The notes beneath the pieces are model-generated. The model did no database searches and was not told the DNA's origin. It saw only the letters and a program-made list of their open reading frames with translations. From CAWJLS01 sp963843755 (GTDB taxonomy: Bacteria > Acidobacteriota > Thermoanaerobaculia > Multivoradales > DATKCC01): DNA of 64,000 nt. Shown here one piece after another: positions 1 to 9,067 of this stretch. Position numbers and translations under genes: made by a program. The first letter of the stretch is position 1, and each line of letters opens with the position of its first letter. The DNA is taken from positions 186,001-250,000 of the forward strand of contig CAWJLS010000003.1 in the NCBI GenBank assembly GCA_963843755.1. Reading direction: 5' to 3'.

Positions 1-564
1 TCCACCTCAACCCGCTCCAGGAGGCGATCCAGCCCGAAGGGCAGACCGACTTCTCCGGACTGATCGACAAGATGGGTGCCGTCGCCGCCGGCCTCGACGT
101 GCCGGTGATCGCCAAGGAGGTGGGCTCCGGAATCTCCGAGGCGACCGCCCGCGCCCTGGCCGGGGTCGGCATCCGGATCATCGATACGGCGGGCCAGGGC
201 GGCACGAGCTGGGCCCGCATCGAGGCGCACCGCGCCGGGGACCTCGACCTGGGCGAGCTGTTCGCCGACTGGGGCATTCCGACCCCTCGAGTCGATCCAG
301 GCCGTCGCCCGGGTTCCCGAGGTGACCGTCATCGGCTCCGGCGGGCTGCGCAGCGGCCTCGACGTTGCCAAGGCGATCGCCCTCGGAGCCGATCTGGCAG
401 GGCTCGCCCAACCGTTTCTCCAGGCGGCGACCGAGTCGCCTGACCGCGTGGTCGAACGGATCGACCGCATCGTCCAGGAGCTCAGGATCGTCATGCTCTG
501 CGTGGGGGCAGAGACGATCGCAGACCTCAAACGGACCACGCTGACCCGAAGGCCGAGACGATGA
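1..564 (+). CDS. fni: Type 2 isopentenyl-diphosphate delta-isomerase, C-terminal part, frameshifted
   Basis: FMN-dependent isomerase that interconverts IPP and DMAPP in the cytosol. The 5' end lies outside the window. The first frame (codons from position 3) reads HLNPLQEAIQPEGQTD, then VIAKEVGSGIS and DTAGQGGTSWARIE, which are hallmark family blocks for flavin and substrate binding. At 282-289 the frame breaks. One extra base in the stretch gacccctcga moves the rest (ESIQAVARVPEVTVIGSGGL, ALGADLAGLAQPFL) into another frame, which ends at 564. Removing one base restores a normal Fni C-terminus. The stop overlaps the ATG of the next gene (ATGA), so it is translationally coupled to HMG-CoA reductase. 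The break could be a sequencing error or a real lesion; error is likelier given similar indels elsewhere in the window. Confidence 0.9.
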
Positions 565-1841
565 GCAAGATGAATCAGGTGATCCGCGCCCGCAGCCGAC
601 GGGACGAGTTGATCCAGGCCCTGGTGGAGCGGCAGATCGGGTTCCACCAGGTACCGAGCGACCTGCCGGCGGACGAGGCGGCCGAGATCCGGCGCACCGC
701 CCTCGAGGAGCTCACCGGAGCCTCCCTCGCCAAGAGCGGTGCGTACGTCCTGGACGCCAAACGGGCTGCGTGCCGCAACTGCGAGAACTTCTTCGGCGCC
801 GTCCAGATCCCGCTCGGGATCGTCGGCCCGATCCTGGTGCGCGGAGAGGAGATCGACGGCGAGGTCTACGTGCCGCTGGGCACCTCCGAGGCCGCCCTCG
901 TGGCGAGCACCAACCGGGGCTGCTCGGCGATCCGCAAGGCGGGCGGCGCCACCGTCCGGGTCGAGGAGGTGGGCATGACCCGGGCGCCGGTCTTCCGGAC
1001 CGACGGCATCGACGACACCCGCCGGTTTGTCGCCTGGATCCGGGAGCACGAGGACGAGCTGCGCGAGATCACCGAGCGCACCAGCCAGTACCTCGAGCTG
1101 ATCGACATCCGCCCCTACACCTTCGGCACCACGATCTTCTTGCGCTTCCGCTTCACCTCCGGCGACGCCATGGGCATGAACATGGCGACCATCGCCTGCG
1201 ACCGGGCGGTGCGCGAGTTCATCGAGCCCCAGACCGGCGTCGAGTGCGTGGCCCTGTCGGGCAACTACTGCGTCGACAAGAAGCCGGCGGCGATCAACTT
1301 CCACGAGGGCCGCGGCAAGCGGGTGTTCGCGGAGATCGTGCTGCCGGCCGAAGTTCTGGAGAAGACCCTCAAGACCACCGCCAAGGGGCTGCTGGAGGTC
1401 CAGTACCGCAAGAACCTGCTCGGCTCGATCGCCTCCGGCTCGGCCGGCTTCAACGCCCACTTCGCCAACGTCCTGGCGGGCTTCTTCATCGCCACGGGAC
1501 AGGACCTGGCCCACGTGGTCGAAGGCTCCATGGGCGTGACCTGTGTGGAGGAGCGCCCCGACGGCGCGGTCTACGTCTCGATCTACCTGCCGGCGGTGCC
1601 GATCGGCGCGGTCGGCGGCGGGACGGCGCTCGACACTCAGGCCGAGGCGTTGGCGATGATGGGGATCGAGGTCGATCCGGAGCGCTCCGGCGCCGCCGCC
1701 CGCCGGCTGGCGGAGATCCTCGGCGCCACGGTCCTGGCCGGCGAGCTTTCGCTGCTCTCCGCCTTCACCTCGAACGACCTCGCGCGAGCCCACGAGCGGC
1801 TGAGCCGCGGGCCGCTGCCGCCGGGACCGGTCGGGCGCTGA
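561..1841 (+). CDS. hmgA: HMG-CoA reductase, class I-like
   Basis: Reduces HMG-CoA to mevalonate, the committed step of the mevalonate pathway; cytosolic, no membrane domain. 426 residues, close to the catalytic core of archaeal enzymes. Seen: CENFFGAVQIPLGIVGP near residues 74-90 (catalytic Glu block), SEAALVASTNRGCSAI near 109-124, DAMGMNM near 202 (catalytic Asp and cofactor loop), GNYCVDKKPAAIN near 234-246 (catalytic Lys) and a C-terminal ARAHERL with the expected His. The STNRGC and NYC-DKKP blocks mark class I (archaeal/eukaryotic) rather than class II reductases. The ATG overlaps the fni stop by four bases. The neighbours are all isoprenoid genes on the same strand. Confidence 0.95.
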   Translation: MSKMNQVIRARSRRDELIQALVERQIGFHQVPSDLPADEAAEIRRTALEELTGASLAKSGAYVLDAKRAACRNCENFFGAVQIPLGIVGPILVRGEEIDGEVYVPLGTSEAALVASTNRGCSAIRKAGGATVRVEEVGMTRAPVFRTDGIDDTRRFVAWIREHEDELREITERTSQYLELIDIRPYTFGTTIFLRFRFTSGDAMGMNMATIACDRAVREFIEPQTGVECVALSGNYCVDKKPAAINFHEGRGKRVFAEIVLPAEVLEKTLKTTAKGLLEVQYRKNLLGSIASGSAGFNAHFANVLAGFFIATGQDLAHVVEGSMGVTCVEERPDGAVYVSIYLPAVPIGAVGGGTALDTQAEALAMMGIEVDPERSGAAARRLAEILGATVLAGELSLLSAFTSNDLARAHERLSRGPLPPGPVGR

Positions 1842-1933
1842 GGCGCCCCCCTGCCGGCCCTGCCGGTCCGCGAGCGCCGAGCCCCCGAACCGAGCGCGAC
1901 CCCGAACCGAGCCGCCAACGACCCGCCTGCCGC

Positions 1934-3136
1934 GTGCCGTCCGTCACCGCCTCCGCCCCCGGCAAGGTCATCCTGCTGGGTGAGCACGCCGCCGTCTACG
2001 GCAGGCCGGCGCTGGTGACCGGCGCCGGCCTGCGGCTGCGCGCCACCATCGAGACCGTCGAGACCATCGAGACCGAAAACGACGGCGTCCACCTGCGGGT
2101 CCCCTCCTCCGGCTACGAGGAGACCACCACCTGGCGGGAAGTTCTGGCGACCGCCCGCGCGGCGCGGGCCGCCTGGGAAGGCTACGCCGCCGCACCGTCC
2201 GCCGCGGCGTTCCGGGAGGTCGCCAAGATCGGCCGGGACGCCCGGGACGGTGCCGACGCGCCCGGAGCGGGCTCCTCGGCCGGCCGCCTGCTGCGCATCG
2301 CCCTGGGCGAAGCGGCCGACAGCCTGGACCGAGGCGCGGCGGCGGACGCAGGCGAGCTGGAGCCGATCGTCCTGACCGTCCGCTCCGAGATCCCCGTCGG
2401 CTCGGGCTTCGGCAGCTCGGCCGCGGCGGCGGTGGCGGTGATCCTCGCCTACCTGGCCTCCCGCGGCGCCTCCCCGTCTCCCGACGATCTCCAGAGGCTC
2501 TCGCTCGAGGTCGAACGCCGTCAGCACGGAACGCCGTCCGGGGTCGACAACGCGACCGTCATCCACGGCGGCGTGCTCGAGGCCCGGCGCACGGACGGCG
2601 GTACGGTCGAGCTGCGCCCCGTGCCGGTGCAACCCGATCGGCTGCGCCACTTCCGGATCGTCGGCTCCGGGCCGCCGGCCGAAGGGACCGGAACGGTGGT
2701 CGCCGCGGTGCGCGACCTGCGCGAGCGCGACCCCGCCGCGGTCGACGCCCGGTTCGACCGCCTGGCCGCCCTCACGGCGACCCTCCGCGACGCCCTCTGC
2801 CGGAACGAGGAGCGGCCGGAGACGATCGTCGACACCGTCCGCGAGGCCCATCGCTGCCTGGTCGCCCTCGGGGTCGTGCCGCCGCCGGTGGTCGCCCTGA
2901 TCGAGCAGGTCGAGGCGCGCGGCGGCGCGGCCAAGATCTCGGGCGCCGGCTCCCTGGCCGGGCCCGGGGCCGGCAACGTCCTGCTCTACCATCCGCACCC
3001 CGGCGAGCTCGACCGCTTGCTGACCGAGTGGACCGAACGGGCCGCGGACGCGGCGCCGGGAGGCGGTCGGCCGCTCCACGTCTACGACGTCGACCTTGGC
3101 GCCGACGGCGCGCGCCTCGAACAGGAGACCCCATGA
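1934..3136 (+). CDS. mvk: Mevalonate kinase
   Basis: GHMP-superfamily kinase that phosphorylates mevalonate to 5-phosphomevalonate using ATP. It has about 400 residues from a GTG start 92 bases after HMG-CoA reductase. The N-terminus SAPGKVILLGEHAAVYGRPA is the classic GHMP start. The ATP-binding glycine/serine loop PVGSGFGSSAAAAV lies near residues 153-166. RRQHGTPSGVDN near 195-206 supplies the catalytic Asp, and KISGAGSLAGPGAGN is the C-terminal GHMP motif. The start is inferred: no ATG lies before the conserved N-terminus, and the GTG sits four residues ahead of it. A short repeat near 2045-2095 encodes an IETVETIET stretch. The stop overlaps the ATG of the decarboxylase gene. Confidence 0.93.
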   Translation: MPSVTASAPGKVILLGEHAAVYGRPALVTGAGLRLRATIETVETIETENDGVHLRVPSSGYEETTTWREVLATARAARAAWEGYAAAPSAAAFREVAKIGRDARDGADAPGAGSSAGRLLRIALGEAADSLDRGAAADAGELEPIVLTVRSEIPVGSGFGSSAAAAVAVILAYLASRGASPSPDDLQRLSLEVERRQHGTPSGVDNATVIHGGVLEARRTDGGTVELRPVPVQPDRLRHFRIVGSGPPAEGTGTVVAAVRDLRERDPAAVDARFDRLAALTATLRDALCRNEERPETIVDTVREAHRCLVALGVVPPPVVALIEQVEARGGAAKISGAGSLAGPGAGNVLLYHPHPGELDRLLTEWTERAADAAPGGGRPLHVYDVDLGADGARLEQETP

Positions 3137-4242
3137 CTCGCCGCGCCACCGTCTCGGCCCCCGCCAACATCGCGATCGTCAAGTACTGGGGCGCCAAGGA
3201 CCCGGAGCGGGTCGTGCCGTTCAACCCGTCGATCTCCATGACCCTCGAGGTCTGCCGGAGCACGACCACCGTGGAACCGATCGAGCCTCTCGGGGCGGAG
3301 ACGGGAGCCGCGAGCGACGAGGTCTGGCTGGTCGAGGAGGGGCGGCGCCTGCCGGCCCCCGAGGCCTTTGCCGCCCGGGTCCGTGGCCACCTCGACGTGC
3401 TGCGCCGCCGGCTCGGTACCCCGAGCGGACGCGGCCGGATCGGCGGCTTCCGGGTGGCGACCCGCAACAGCTTCCCCGCCGCCGCCGGCCTCGCCTCCTC
3501 GGCCTCCGGCTTCTCCGCCCTCGCCTGCGCCGTCGTCGCCGCCCTGGAGGTGCCGACCGCGGCCCTCGCCGGCGCGGGGGCCGATCCGGACCTGGACCTG
3601 TCCGTCCTCGCCCGGCTCTCCGGCTCCGGCTCGGCCGCGCGCTCGGTCCTCGGCGGCTACGTCGAGTGGCCCGCCGGACCGGACGGCGACGCGCCGGCAC
3701 GACAGCTCGCCCCGGCCACCCACTGGGATCTGCGCGACGTCATCGCCCTGGTCCAGTCCGGGGAGAAGTCGGTCTCTTCGCTCGAGGGTCACCGGCGGGC
3801 GCCGACCAGTCCCCACTTCGCGCGCCGCCTGGAGCTGCTGCCGCAGCGGCTCGCCGCGGTCCGCCGGGCGATCGACGGCCGCGACGCGGAGTCGCTCGGC
3901 CGGCTGCTCGAGCAGGACGCCATCGACCTCCACGCCATCGCCATGACCTCCGAGCCACCGATCTTCTACTGGCAGCCGGCGACCCTGGCGGTGCTCGAGA
4001 CGGTGCGCGACCTGCGCCGGAACGGGGTCGCCGCCTGGTACACCATGGACGCCGGCGCCAACGTCCACGTCCTCTGCACCCCGGAGGCGGACGAGGCGGT
4101 GGCCGCGCGCCTGGCGTCGGTGCCCGGGGTCCTCGGAGTGATCCGGGACCGGGTCGGCACCGGGCCACGCGAAGAAGGCGAGGAAGGCGAGGACCTGCTG
4201 GCCCTGCCCGAGATCGGCGCCGCGTCCGGAGGCGGCCGGTGA
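3133..4242 (+). CDS. mvaD: Mevalonate-family decarboxylase (diphosphomevalonate or phosphomevalonate decarboxylase)
   Basis: GHMP-fold ATP-dependent decarboxylase, 369 residues. Seen: NIAIVKYWGAKD at residues 12-23, RNSFPAAAGLASSASGFSA (ATP loop) near 113-131, GSGSAARSVLGGYVEW near 163-178 (conserved Arg) and YTMDAGANVHV near 302-312 (catalytic Asp). These define the diphosphomevalonate decarboxylase family. Substrate cannot be read from motifs alone. The next gene is isopentenyl phosphate kinase and no phosphomevalonate kinase is present, so it may act on 5-phosphomevalonate and yield isopentenyl phosphate. The loop SVSSLEGH differs from the usual SS-x-x-GM of classical enzymes, which is suggestive only. 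It has ATGA overlap upstream and GTGA overlap downstream, so it is tightly coupled. The symbol is the family symbol, not a claim about substrate. Confidence 0.88.
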   Translation: MTRRATVSAPANIAIVKYWGAKDPERVVPFNPSISMTLEVCRSTTTVEPIEPLGAETGAASDEVWLVEEGRRLPAPEAFAARVRGHLDVLRRRLGTPSGRGRIGGFRVATRNSFPAAAGLASSASGFSALACAVVAALEVPTAALAGAGADPDLDLSVLARLSGSGSAARSVLGGYVEWPAGPDGDAPARQLAPATHWDLRDVIALVQSGEKSVSSLEGHRRAPTSPHFARRLELLPQRLAAVRRAIDGRDAESLGRLLEQDAIDLHAIAMTSEPPIFYWQPATLAVLETVRDLRRNGVAAWYTMDAGANVHVLCTPEADEAVAARLASVPGVLGVIRDRVGTGPREEGEEGEDLLALPEIGAASGGGR

Positions 4243-5309
4243 CCGAGCTGGTCCTCCTCAAGCTGGGCGGCAGCCTGATCACCGACAAGCGCCGTCCGGA
4301 CACGGTCCGGCAGGAGGTTCTCGAGCGCCTCGCCCGGGAGATCAGCCTCGCCGTGAGGGCCGTCGCGGAAACCGAAGGGGCCGTCACCGGCCAGGCCCGC
4401 GAGAGCTCGGGCGGCCGCCTGCTCATCGTCGGCCACGGCAGCGGCTCGTTCGGCCATGCCGCCGCGGCCCGGGCGGGGGTGCACGAAGGGTTGGGCCCGG
4501 TCGGAGCCGGGGCCGGGGCCGGAGCCGGAGTCGGGCCCGGAGCCGGAGTCGGAGCCGCCTCTGATGCCGCGGCCCACCGGCGTGCGCGCCTCGCCGGCGT
4601 GTCGGAGACCCAGGAGCGTGCCGCCGCCCTCCACCGGCTCGTGCTCGACGCCCTGCGTGGCGCCGGGCTCACCCCGTTCTCCGTCGCGCCCTCGAGCGCC
4701 CTGGTGGCAGCCGGCGGCCGGCCGGAGCATCTCGCCGCCGAGCCGGTCGCCCTCGCCCTCTCCGCCGGGCTGCTGCCGGTCGTCTTCGGCGACGTGGTCA
4801 TGGACCGCGAGCAGGGGTGCGCCATCTGCTCCACGGAGAGCGTGTTCCTGGCGCTCGAGCGGGCGCTGTCGGCCGGCGGCTCCGAGAGCGAGAGCCCCGG
4901 CACGTCGTCTCCAACCCACCTGCATGCCGGTCCATCCCATGATCGTGCCGCCTCCGGCTGGCGGGTCCGGCATGCCCTCTGGGCCGGAGCGACCCCGGGG
5001 GTGCTCGACGCCGACGGCCAACCCATCGAAAGCCTGACGCCGAGCGCTGCCGACGCCGCCCGCACCGCCGCCCGGGGGGCCGCCGGCACCGACGTCACCG
5101 GCGGCATGCTCCACCGGATCGAGGCGGCGGTGGAGCTCGCGCGGCGGGGCGTCGACTCGCTGATCTTCGACGGCCGGGTTCCGGGGGCGCTCGCCACGGC
5201 GCTCGCCACCGCGCTTCGGGAGCCCACGTCCGACGGGGCGCCTGGGACAGCACCCGATCCGGTCCCGGGAACGCGTGTCCTGCCCGACACTCCTCCCCCG
5301 CCCGCCTGA
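4239..5309 (+). CDS. ipk: Isopentenyl phosphate kinase with low-complexity insert
   Basis: Amino-acid-kinase-fold enzyme that phosphorylates isopentenyl phosphate to IPP. The GTG start overlaps the decarboxylase stop (GTGA). Seen: LLKLGGSLITDK at residues 6-17, GHGSGSFGH at 65-73 with the His expected to hold the phosphate of the substrate, and a C-terminal GTDVTGGMLHRIEAA near 283-297. At 356 residues it is about 90 longer than typical archaeal enzymes. The excess is a Gly/Ala/Val run at residues 86-108 coded by GC-rich tandem repeats (4493-4562), a Ser-rich loop around 4880-4950, and a Pro-rich tail. A UMP or glutamate kinase is less likely because of the substrate His motif and the context. 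Confidence 0.9.
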   Translation: MTELVLLKLGGSLITDKRRPDTVRQEVLERLAREISLAVRAVAETEGAVTGQARESSGGRLLIVGHGSGSFGHAAAARAGVHEGLGPVGAGAGAGAGVGPGAGVGAASDAAAHRRARLAGVSETQERAAALHRLVLDALRGAGLTPFSVAPSSALVAAGGRPEHLAAEPVALALSAGLLPVVFGDVVMDREQGCAICSTESVFLALERALSAGGSESESPGTSSPTHLHAGPSHDRAASGWRVRHALWAGATPGVLDADGQPIESLTPSAADAARTAARGAAGTDVTGGMLHRIEAAVELARRGVDSLIFDGRVPGALATALATALREPTSDGAPGTAPDPVPGTRVLPDTPPPPA

Positions 5310-5516
5310 CCCCATCCGGTCGGAGCCGGCCGGGCACCCCGCCTCCCCACCCGCCGACACTGCGCTCCGTCCGGCCCGCCGCCACCGAACCCACGCCGCG
5401 GACCACCGCGGCCAGAGGTGCGGCCGAAGCCGCCGGCCGCCGTTTTCCAGCAACCGCTCCTCTGATACCCTGCTCCATCTCAGGACCGACCGACCCCGAC
5501 CGACTCCGCTCGACCG

Positions 5517-6476
5517 ATGGCCGACCTCGACGACCTCCTCCTCCGGACCAGCCGGACCTTCGCGCTGTCCATTCCGCGCCTGCCGGAGCCGACCTGCACC
5601 GAGGTCACGGTCGCCTACCTGCTCTTCCGCATCGCCGACACCTTCGAGGACGCCGCCGGCTGGCCGAAGCGCCGCCGCCTGGAGGCCCTGGAGGAGTTCG
5701 AGCGACTGGTCGCGGCCCACGGGTCAGAGCCCGGGGAGCACGACCGGCAGGAGGCCCGGACGAGCGCGGCCGCCTGGACCGACGGCACCCCGCCGGTGGG
5801 TCACGAAGGCTACCTGGACCTCCTGGCGGCTTCGCCGGAGGTGCTCGACGCCTTCGCCGCCCTGGCTCCGGCCGCCCGGACCGCGGTCGCCAAGCACACC
5901 CGGCGCACGGCGCAAGGAATGGCCGGGTTCGTCGCCCGCCACGACGCGGAGGGGCGCCTGCAGCTCACCGACCTGGACGACCTGCGCCGGTACTGCTACG
6001 TGGTCGCGGGGATCGTCGGCGAGATGCTGACCGAGCTCTTCCTGCTCGACGCGCCGTGCCTGGCTGCCGAGGCCGACGCCCTCGGCCGGCGAGCCGCCCG
6101 CTTCGGCGAGGCGCTCCAGTTGGTCAACATCTTGAAGGATGCCGCGTCCGACGCCCAGGAAGGGCGACGCTACCTGCCGGAGTCGATCGACCACGCCACG
6201 GTCTTCGCCCTGGCGCGCGACGACCTGCGGGTGGCCACCGAGTACGTCGAGGCGCTCGAGCGCGGCGGGGCGGACCGGGGGTTGCTCGCCTTTACCGCCC
6301 TGCCGGTACAGCTCGCCTGGGACACCCTGGCGCGCGTCGAGGAGAAGGGCCCGGGGGCCAAGCTCACCCGCCAGGAGGTGGTCGCCAGCGTCGCCGCCCT
6401 CGACACCCGCCTCGAAGCCGGCCAACCCGCCCTCACCGTCCCCCGCCAGCCCTCCCTGGCAGCCGACTCTCCGTAG
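5517..6476 (+). CDS. Squalene/phytoene synthase family protein
   Basis: Trans-isoprenyl diphosphate synthase, head-to-head type, which condenses two C15 or two C20 diphosphates. 319 residues. The first metal-binding motif is DTFED at residues 41-45. The second block, LQLVNILKDAASDAQEGRRY near 200-219, holds the second DxxxD and the GR-YLP signature of squalene and phytoene synthases. Starts at ATG 207 bases after ipk on the same strand, so it may be in the same transcript as the mevalonate genes. Product (squalene, presqualene or phytoene) cannot be told from the sequence, and no desaturase or cyclase lies nearby. Confidence 0.88.
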   Translation: MADLDDLLLRTSRTFALSIPRLPEPTCTEVTVAYLLFRIADTFEDAAGWPKRRRLEALEEFERLVAAHGSEPGEHDRQEARTSAAAWTDGTPPVGHEGYLDLLAASPEVLDAFAALAPAARTAVAKHTRRTAQGMAGFVARHDAEGRLQLTDLDDLRRYCYVVAGIVGEMLTELFLLDAPCLAAEADALGRRAARFGEALQLVNILKDAASDAQEGRRYLPESIDHATVFALARDDLRVATEYVEALERGGADRGLLAFTALPVQLAWDTLARVEEKGPGAKLTRQEVVASVAALDTRLEAGQPALTVPRQPSLAADSP

Positions 6477-6503
6477 GAGCCCGCGCGCGTCTCAGGGTGC
6501 GGC

Positions 6504-7670
6504 CTACCTGACCAGGTACCGCGCGATCACCAGCCGCTGCATCTCGCTGGTGCCCTCGTAGATCGTCGTCACCCGCACGTCGCGGTAGAGGCGGGCGATC
6601 TCGTACTCCTCGGAGCAGCCGTTGCCGCCGTGGATCTGCTGCGCCTGCCAGACCGCCCGGTTGGCGGCCTCGGTCGCCGTCACCTTGGCCTCGGAGGCGA
6701 GACGTCCGGCGTCCGGGGCGACCTCGGCCACCGACGCGGCGTAGTGCGTCAGGGTGCGGGCCGCGGCGAGCGACGTGGCGATCTCGGCGATGGCGAACTG
6801 GATCGCCTGGTGGCGGGCGATCGGCACGCCGAACTGGACCCGGTCGCGGGCGTACTGGACGGCCAGCTCCAGGGCTCGCTGGTGCATGCCCAGCGCCTGG
6901 GCGGCGATGCCGAGGCGGGAGTGGTCGAGGGTCGACAGGGCGATCTTCAGCCCCTCCCCTTCCGCGCCGAGCAGGTTCTCGGCCGGGATCCGGCAGCCGT
7001 CGAAGACCAGCGGCGCGGTCAGCGACGAGCGCAACCCCAGCTTGTCCTCGGGCGTCCCGACCGCGAGGCCCGGTGCGTCCGCCGGGACGACGAAGGCGGA
7101 GAGCCCCCGCTTGCCGGCCTCCGGGTCGGTGCGGGCGACGGCGACGAAGTAGCGCGCCCGGCCGGCGTTGGTGATCCACGCCTTCTCGCCGTCGAGCACC
7201 CAGTGATCGCCGTCGCGGACCGCCCGGGTGGTGAGACTGCCGGCGTCGCTGCCGGAGCCGGGCTCGGTCAGGGCGAAGCCGCCGAGCGCCTCGCCGGTGG
7301 CCAGCGCGGGCAGGACGCGCCCCTTGAGCTCGTCGCTGCCGAAGCGCGAGATCGGCCAGCAGCAGACCGAGTTGCTGACGCTCATGGTGACGCCGATCGA
7401 CGGCGACACCCGGGAAAGCTCCTCGACCGCCACCAGGTAGGTCAGGGCGTCGACACCGGCGCCGCCGTACTCCTCGGGCACCATCATGCCGAGCAGGCCG
7501 AGCTCGCCGAGCTCGGCGATCAGCTCCGCCGGGAACTCGTGGGCCTTGTCCCGCTCCGCCTCGCCCGGAGCGATGCGCTCCTCGGCGAACCGCCGGACCG
7601 TCTCCTGGATGAGCTGCTGATCTTCGGTCAGGGAGAAGTCGACCGTGAGCCCTGCGCTGGTGTCTGCCAT
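6504..7670 (-). CDS. Acyl-CoA dehydrogenase
   Basis: FAD enzyme that makes the 2,3-double bond in acyl-CoA and passes electrons to ETF; cytosolic. 388 residues, normal for the family. Seen: PEEYGGAGVDALTYLVA near 60-76, GFALTEPGSGSDAGSL near 131-146 (FAD-binding TEPGSGSD), WITNAGRARYFV and the C-terminal TTIYEGTSEMQRLVIARYL with the catalytic Glu of the short-chain type. It lies four bases downstream of a second acyl-CoA dehydrogenase on the same strand, so both are one operon. Faces the squalene synthase gene convergently across 27 bases. Chain-length preference is not visible. Confidence 0.95.
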   Translation of the reverse strand: MADTSAGLTVDFSLTEDQQLIQETVRRFAEERIAPGEAERDKAHEFPAELIAELGELGLLGMMVPEEYGGAGVDALTYLVAVEELSRVSPSIGVTMSVSNSVCCWPISRFGSDELKGRVLPALATGEALGGFALTEPGSGSDAGSLTTRAVRDGDHWVLDGEKAWITNAGRARYFVAVARTDPEAGKRGLSAFVVPADAPGLAVGTPEDKLGLRSSLTAPLVFDGCRIPAENLLGAEGEGLKIALSTLDHSRLGIAAQALGMHQRALELAVQYARDRVQFGVPIARHQAIQFAIAEIATSLAAARTLTHYAASVAEVAPDAGRLASEAKVTATEAANRAVWQAQQIHGGNGCSEEYEIARLYRDVRVTTIYEGTSEMQRLVIARYLVR

Positions 7671-7674
7671 CGCC

Positions 7675-8820
7675 CTACTGCCGGTTGATCATCCAGTCGG
7701 CGACGACCATCTTCTGGATCTCGCTCGTCCCCTCGTAGATCTCGGTGATCCGAGCGTCCCGGAAGTAGCGCTCCACGTTGTAGTCGCGGGTGTAGCCGTA
7801 GCCGCCGTGGATCTGGAGCGCCTTGCTGGTCACCTTCTGCGCCATCTCGGCGGTGTAGAGCTTGGCCTGGGCGGCCTCCAGCGTGTAGCGCTTCTGGTGC
7901 ATCTTGGCCCACGCGGCCTTCCAGGTGAGCAGCCGGCCGGCGTCGATCTCCGTCGCCATGTCGGCGAGGTAGAACTGGATCGCCTGGAGAGCGGCGAGCG
8001 GACGGCCGAACTGCTCGCGCTCCTTGGCGTAGGCGATGGCGTCCTCGTAGGCGCCGCGGGCGATGCCGACCGCCTGGGCCGAGATGCCGATGCGGCCGCC
8101 GTCGAGGGTGGCCATGGCGATCTTGAACCCCTGCCCCTCCTCGCCCAGGCGGCGGGAGGCGGGCACACGCATGTCCTCGAACGCCAGCTCGGTGGTGCCG
8201 GAGGCGTTGACGCCCAGCTTCTCTTCGTGCTCGCCGTGGCTGTAGCCCGGGGTGTCCGTGTCGACCAGGAAGGCGGTGATGCCCTTGTGCTCGAGCTCCG
8301 GGTCGATGGTGGCGAAGACCAGCGCCACGTCGGCGTGGGTGCCGTTGGTGATGAACACCTTGTTGCCGTTGAGCACGTAGTCGTCGCCGTCGCGCCGCGC
8401 GGTGGTGCGAAGAGCCGCCGCGTCGCTGCCGGCGCCCGGCTCGGTGAGGGCGAAGCAGCCGAGCTTCTTGCCGCTGGCCAGAGGCGTCAGGACCTCGTGC
8501 TTCTGCTCCTCGCTGCCGAAGCTGAGGATCGCGTCGCACACCAGGGAGTTGTTGACCGACAGGATGACGCCGCTGGTGGCGCACTCGCGGCTGATCTCCT
8601 CGATCGCCACGCAGTAGGAGATGACATCCATGCCGGCGCCGCCGTACTCCTCGGGCACCGCCACCCCGGCGAGGCCGAGCGCGCCGGCCTGGTCGAAGAA
8701 GTCGCGCGGGAACTCCCCGCTGACGTCGATCTCTTTGGCCCGCGGGCGGACCACTTCCGCGGCGAACCGCCGGACGGTTTCCTGGAGAAGCTTCTGCTCG
8801 TCGCTGAGCTCGATGCGCAT
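7675..8820 (-). CDS. Acyl-CoA dehydrogenase, short-chain type
   Basis: First gene of a two-gene fatty or branched acyl-CoA oxidation operon. 381 residues. Seen: PEEYGGAGMDVISYCVA, GCFALTEPGAGSDAAAL, KVFITNGTHADVALVF, IHGGYGYTRDYNVERYFRDA and ITEIYEGTSEIQKMVVA with the catalytic Glu. The pattern is closest to butyryl- or 2-methyl-branched-chain acyl-CoA dehydrogenases (inference). It starts at ATG with RIELSDEQKLLQETVRRFA, the usual N-terminal helix. About 250 bases separate it from the divergent small gene at 9068; I see no clear promoter there. Confidence 0.95.
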   Translation of the reverse strand: MRIELSDEQKLLQETVRRFAAEVVRPRAKEIDVSGEFPRDFFDQAGALGLAGVAVPEEYGGAGMDVISYCVAIEEISRECATSGVILSVNNSLVCDAILSFGSEEQKHEVLTPLASGKKLGCFALTEPGAGSDAAALRTTARRDGDDYVLNGNKVFITNGTHADVALVFATIDPELEHKGITAFLVDTDTPGYSHGEHEEKLGVNASGTTELAFEDMRVPASRRLGEEGQGFKIAMATLDGGRIGISAQAVGIARGAYEDAIAYAKEREQFGRPLAALQAIQFYLADMATEIDAGRLLTWKAAWAKMHQKRYTLEAAQAKLYTAEMAQKVTSKALQIHGGYGYTRDYNVERYFRDARITEIYEGTSEIQKMVVADWMINRQ

Positions 8821-9067
8821 GAACTATGGTCCCTCTGGAGAAGATCGATCGGTGTCTGTCTGAGAGCGGGTTCGAAGCCGGACGGTGCTCGTCGGCGGGC
8901 CCTGGAGCCGGGGTCTGGAGGCGTGCGAAGCCGGACGGCTCGCGCCCCGTGGGACTCCGCGGAGCCCGTGCTGACCCGCACGGGATCGTAGCAGATCGGC
9001 GGCCGGCCCGACGGATCGAGGCGGCGGGGTTCCCTTCACCGCCCCGGCTGGGCGAGAATAGGGCGCC

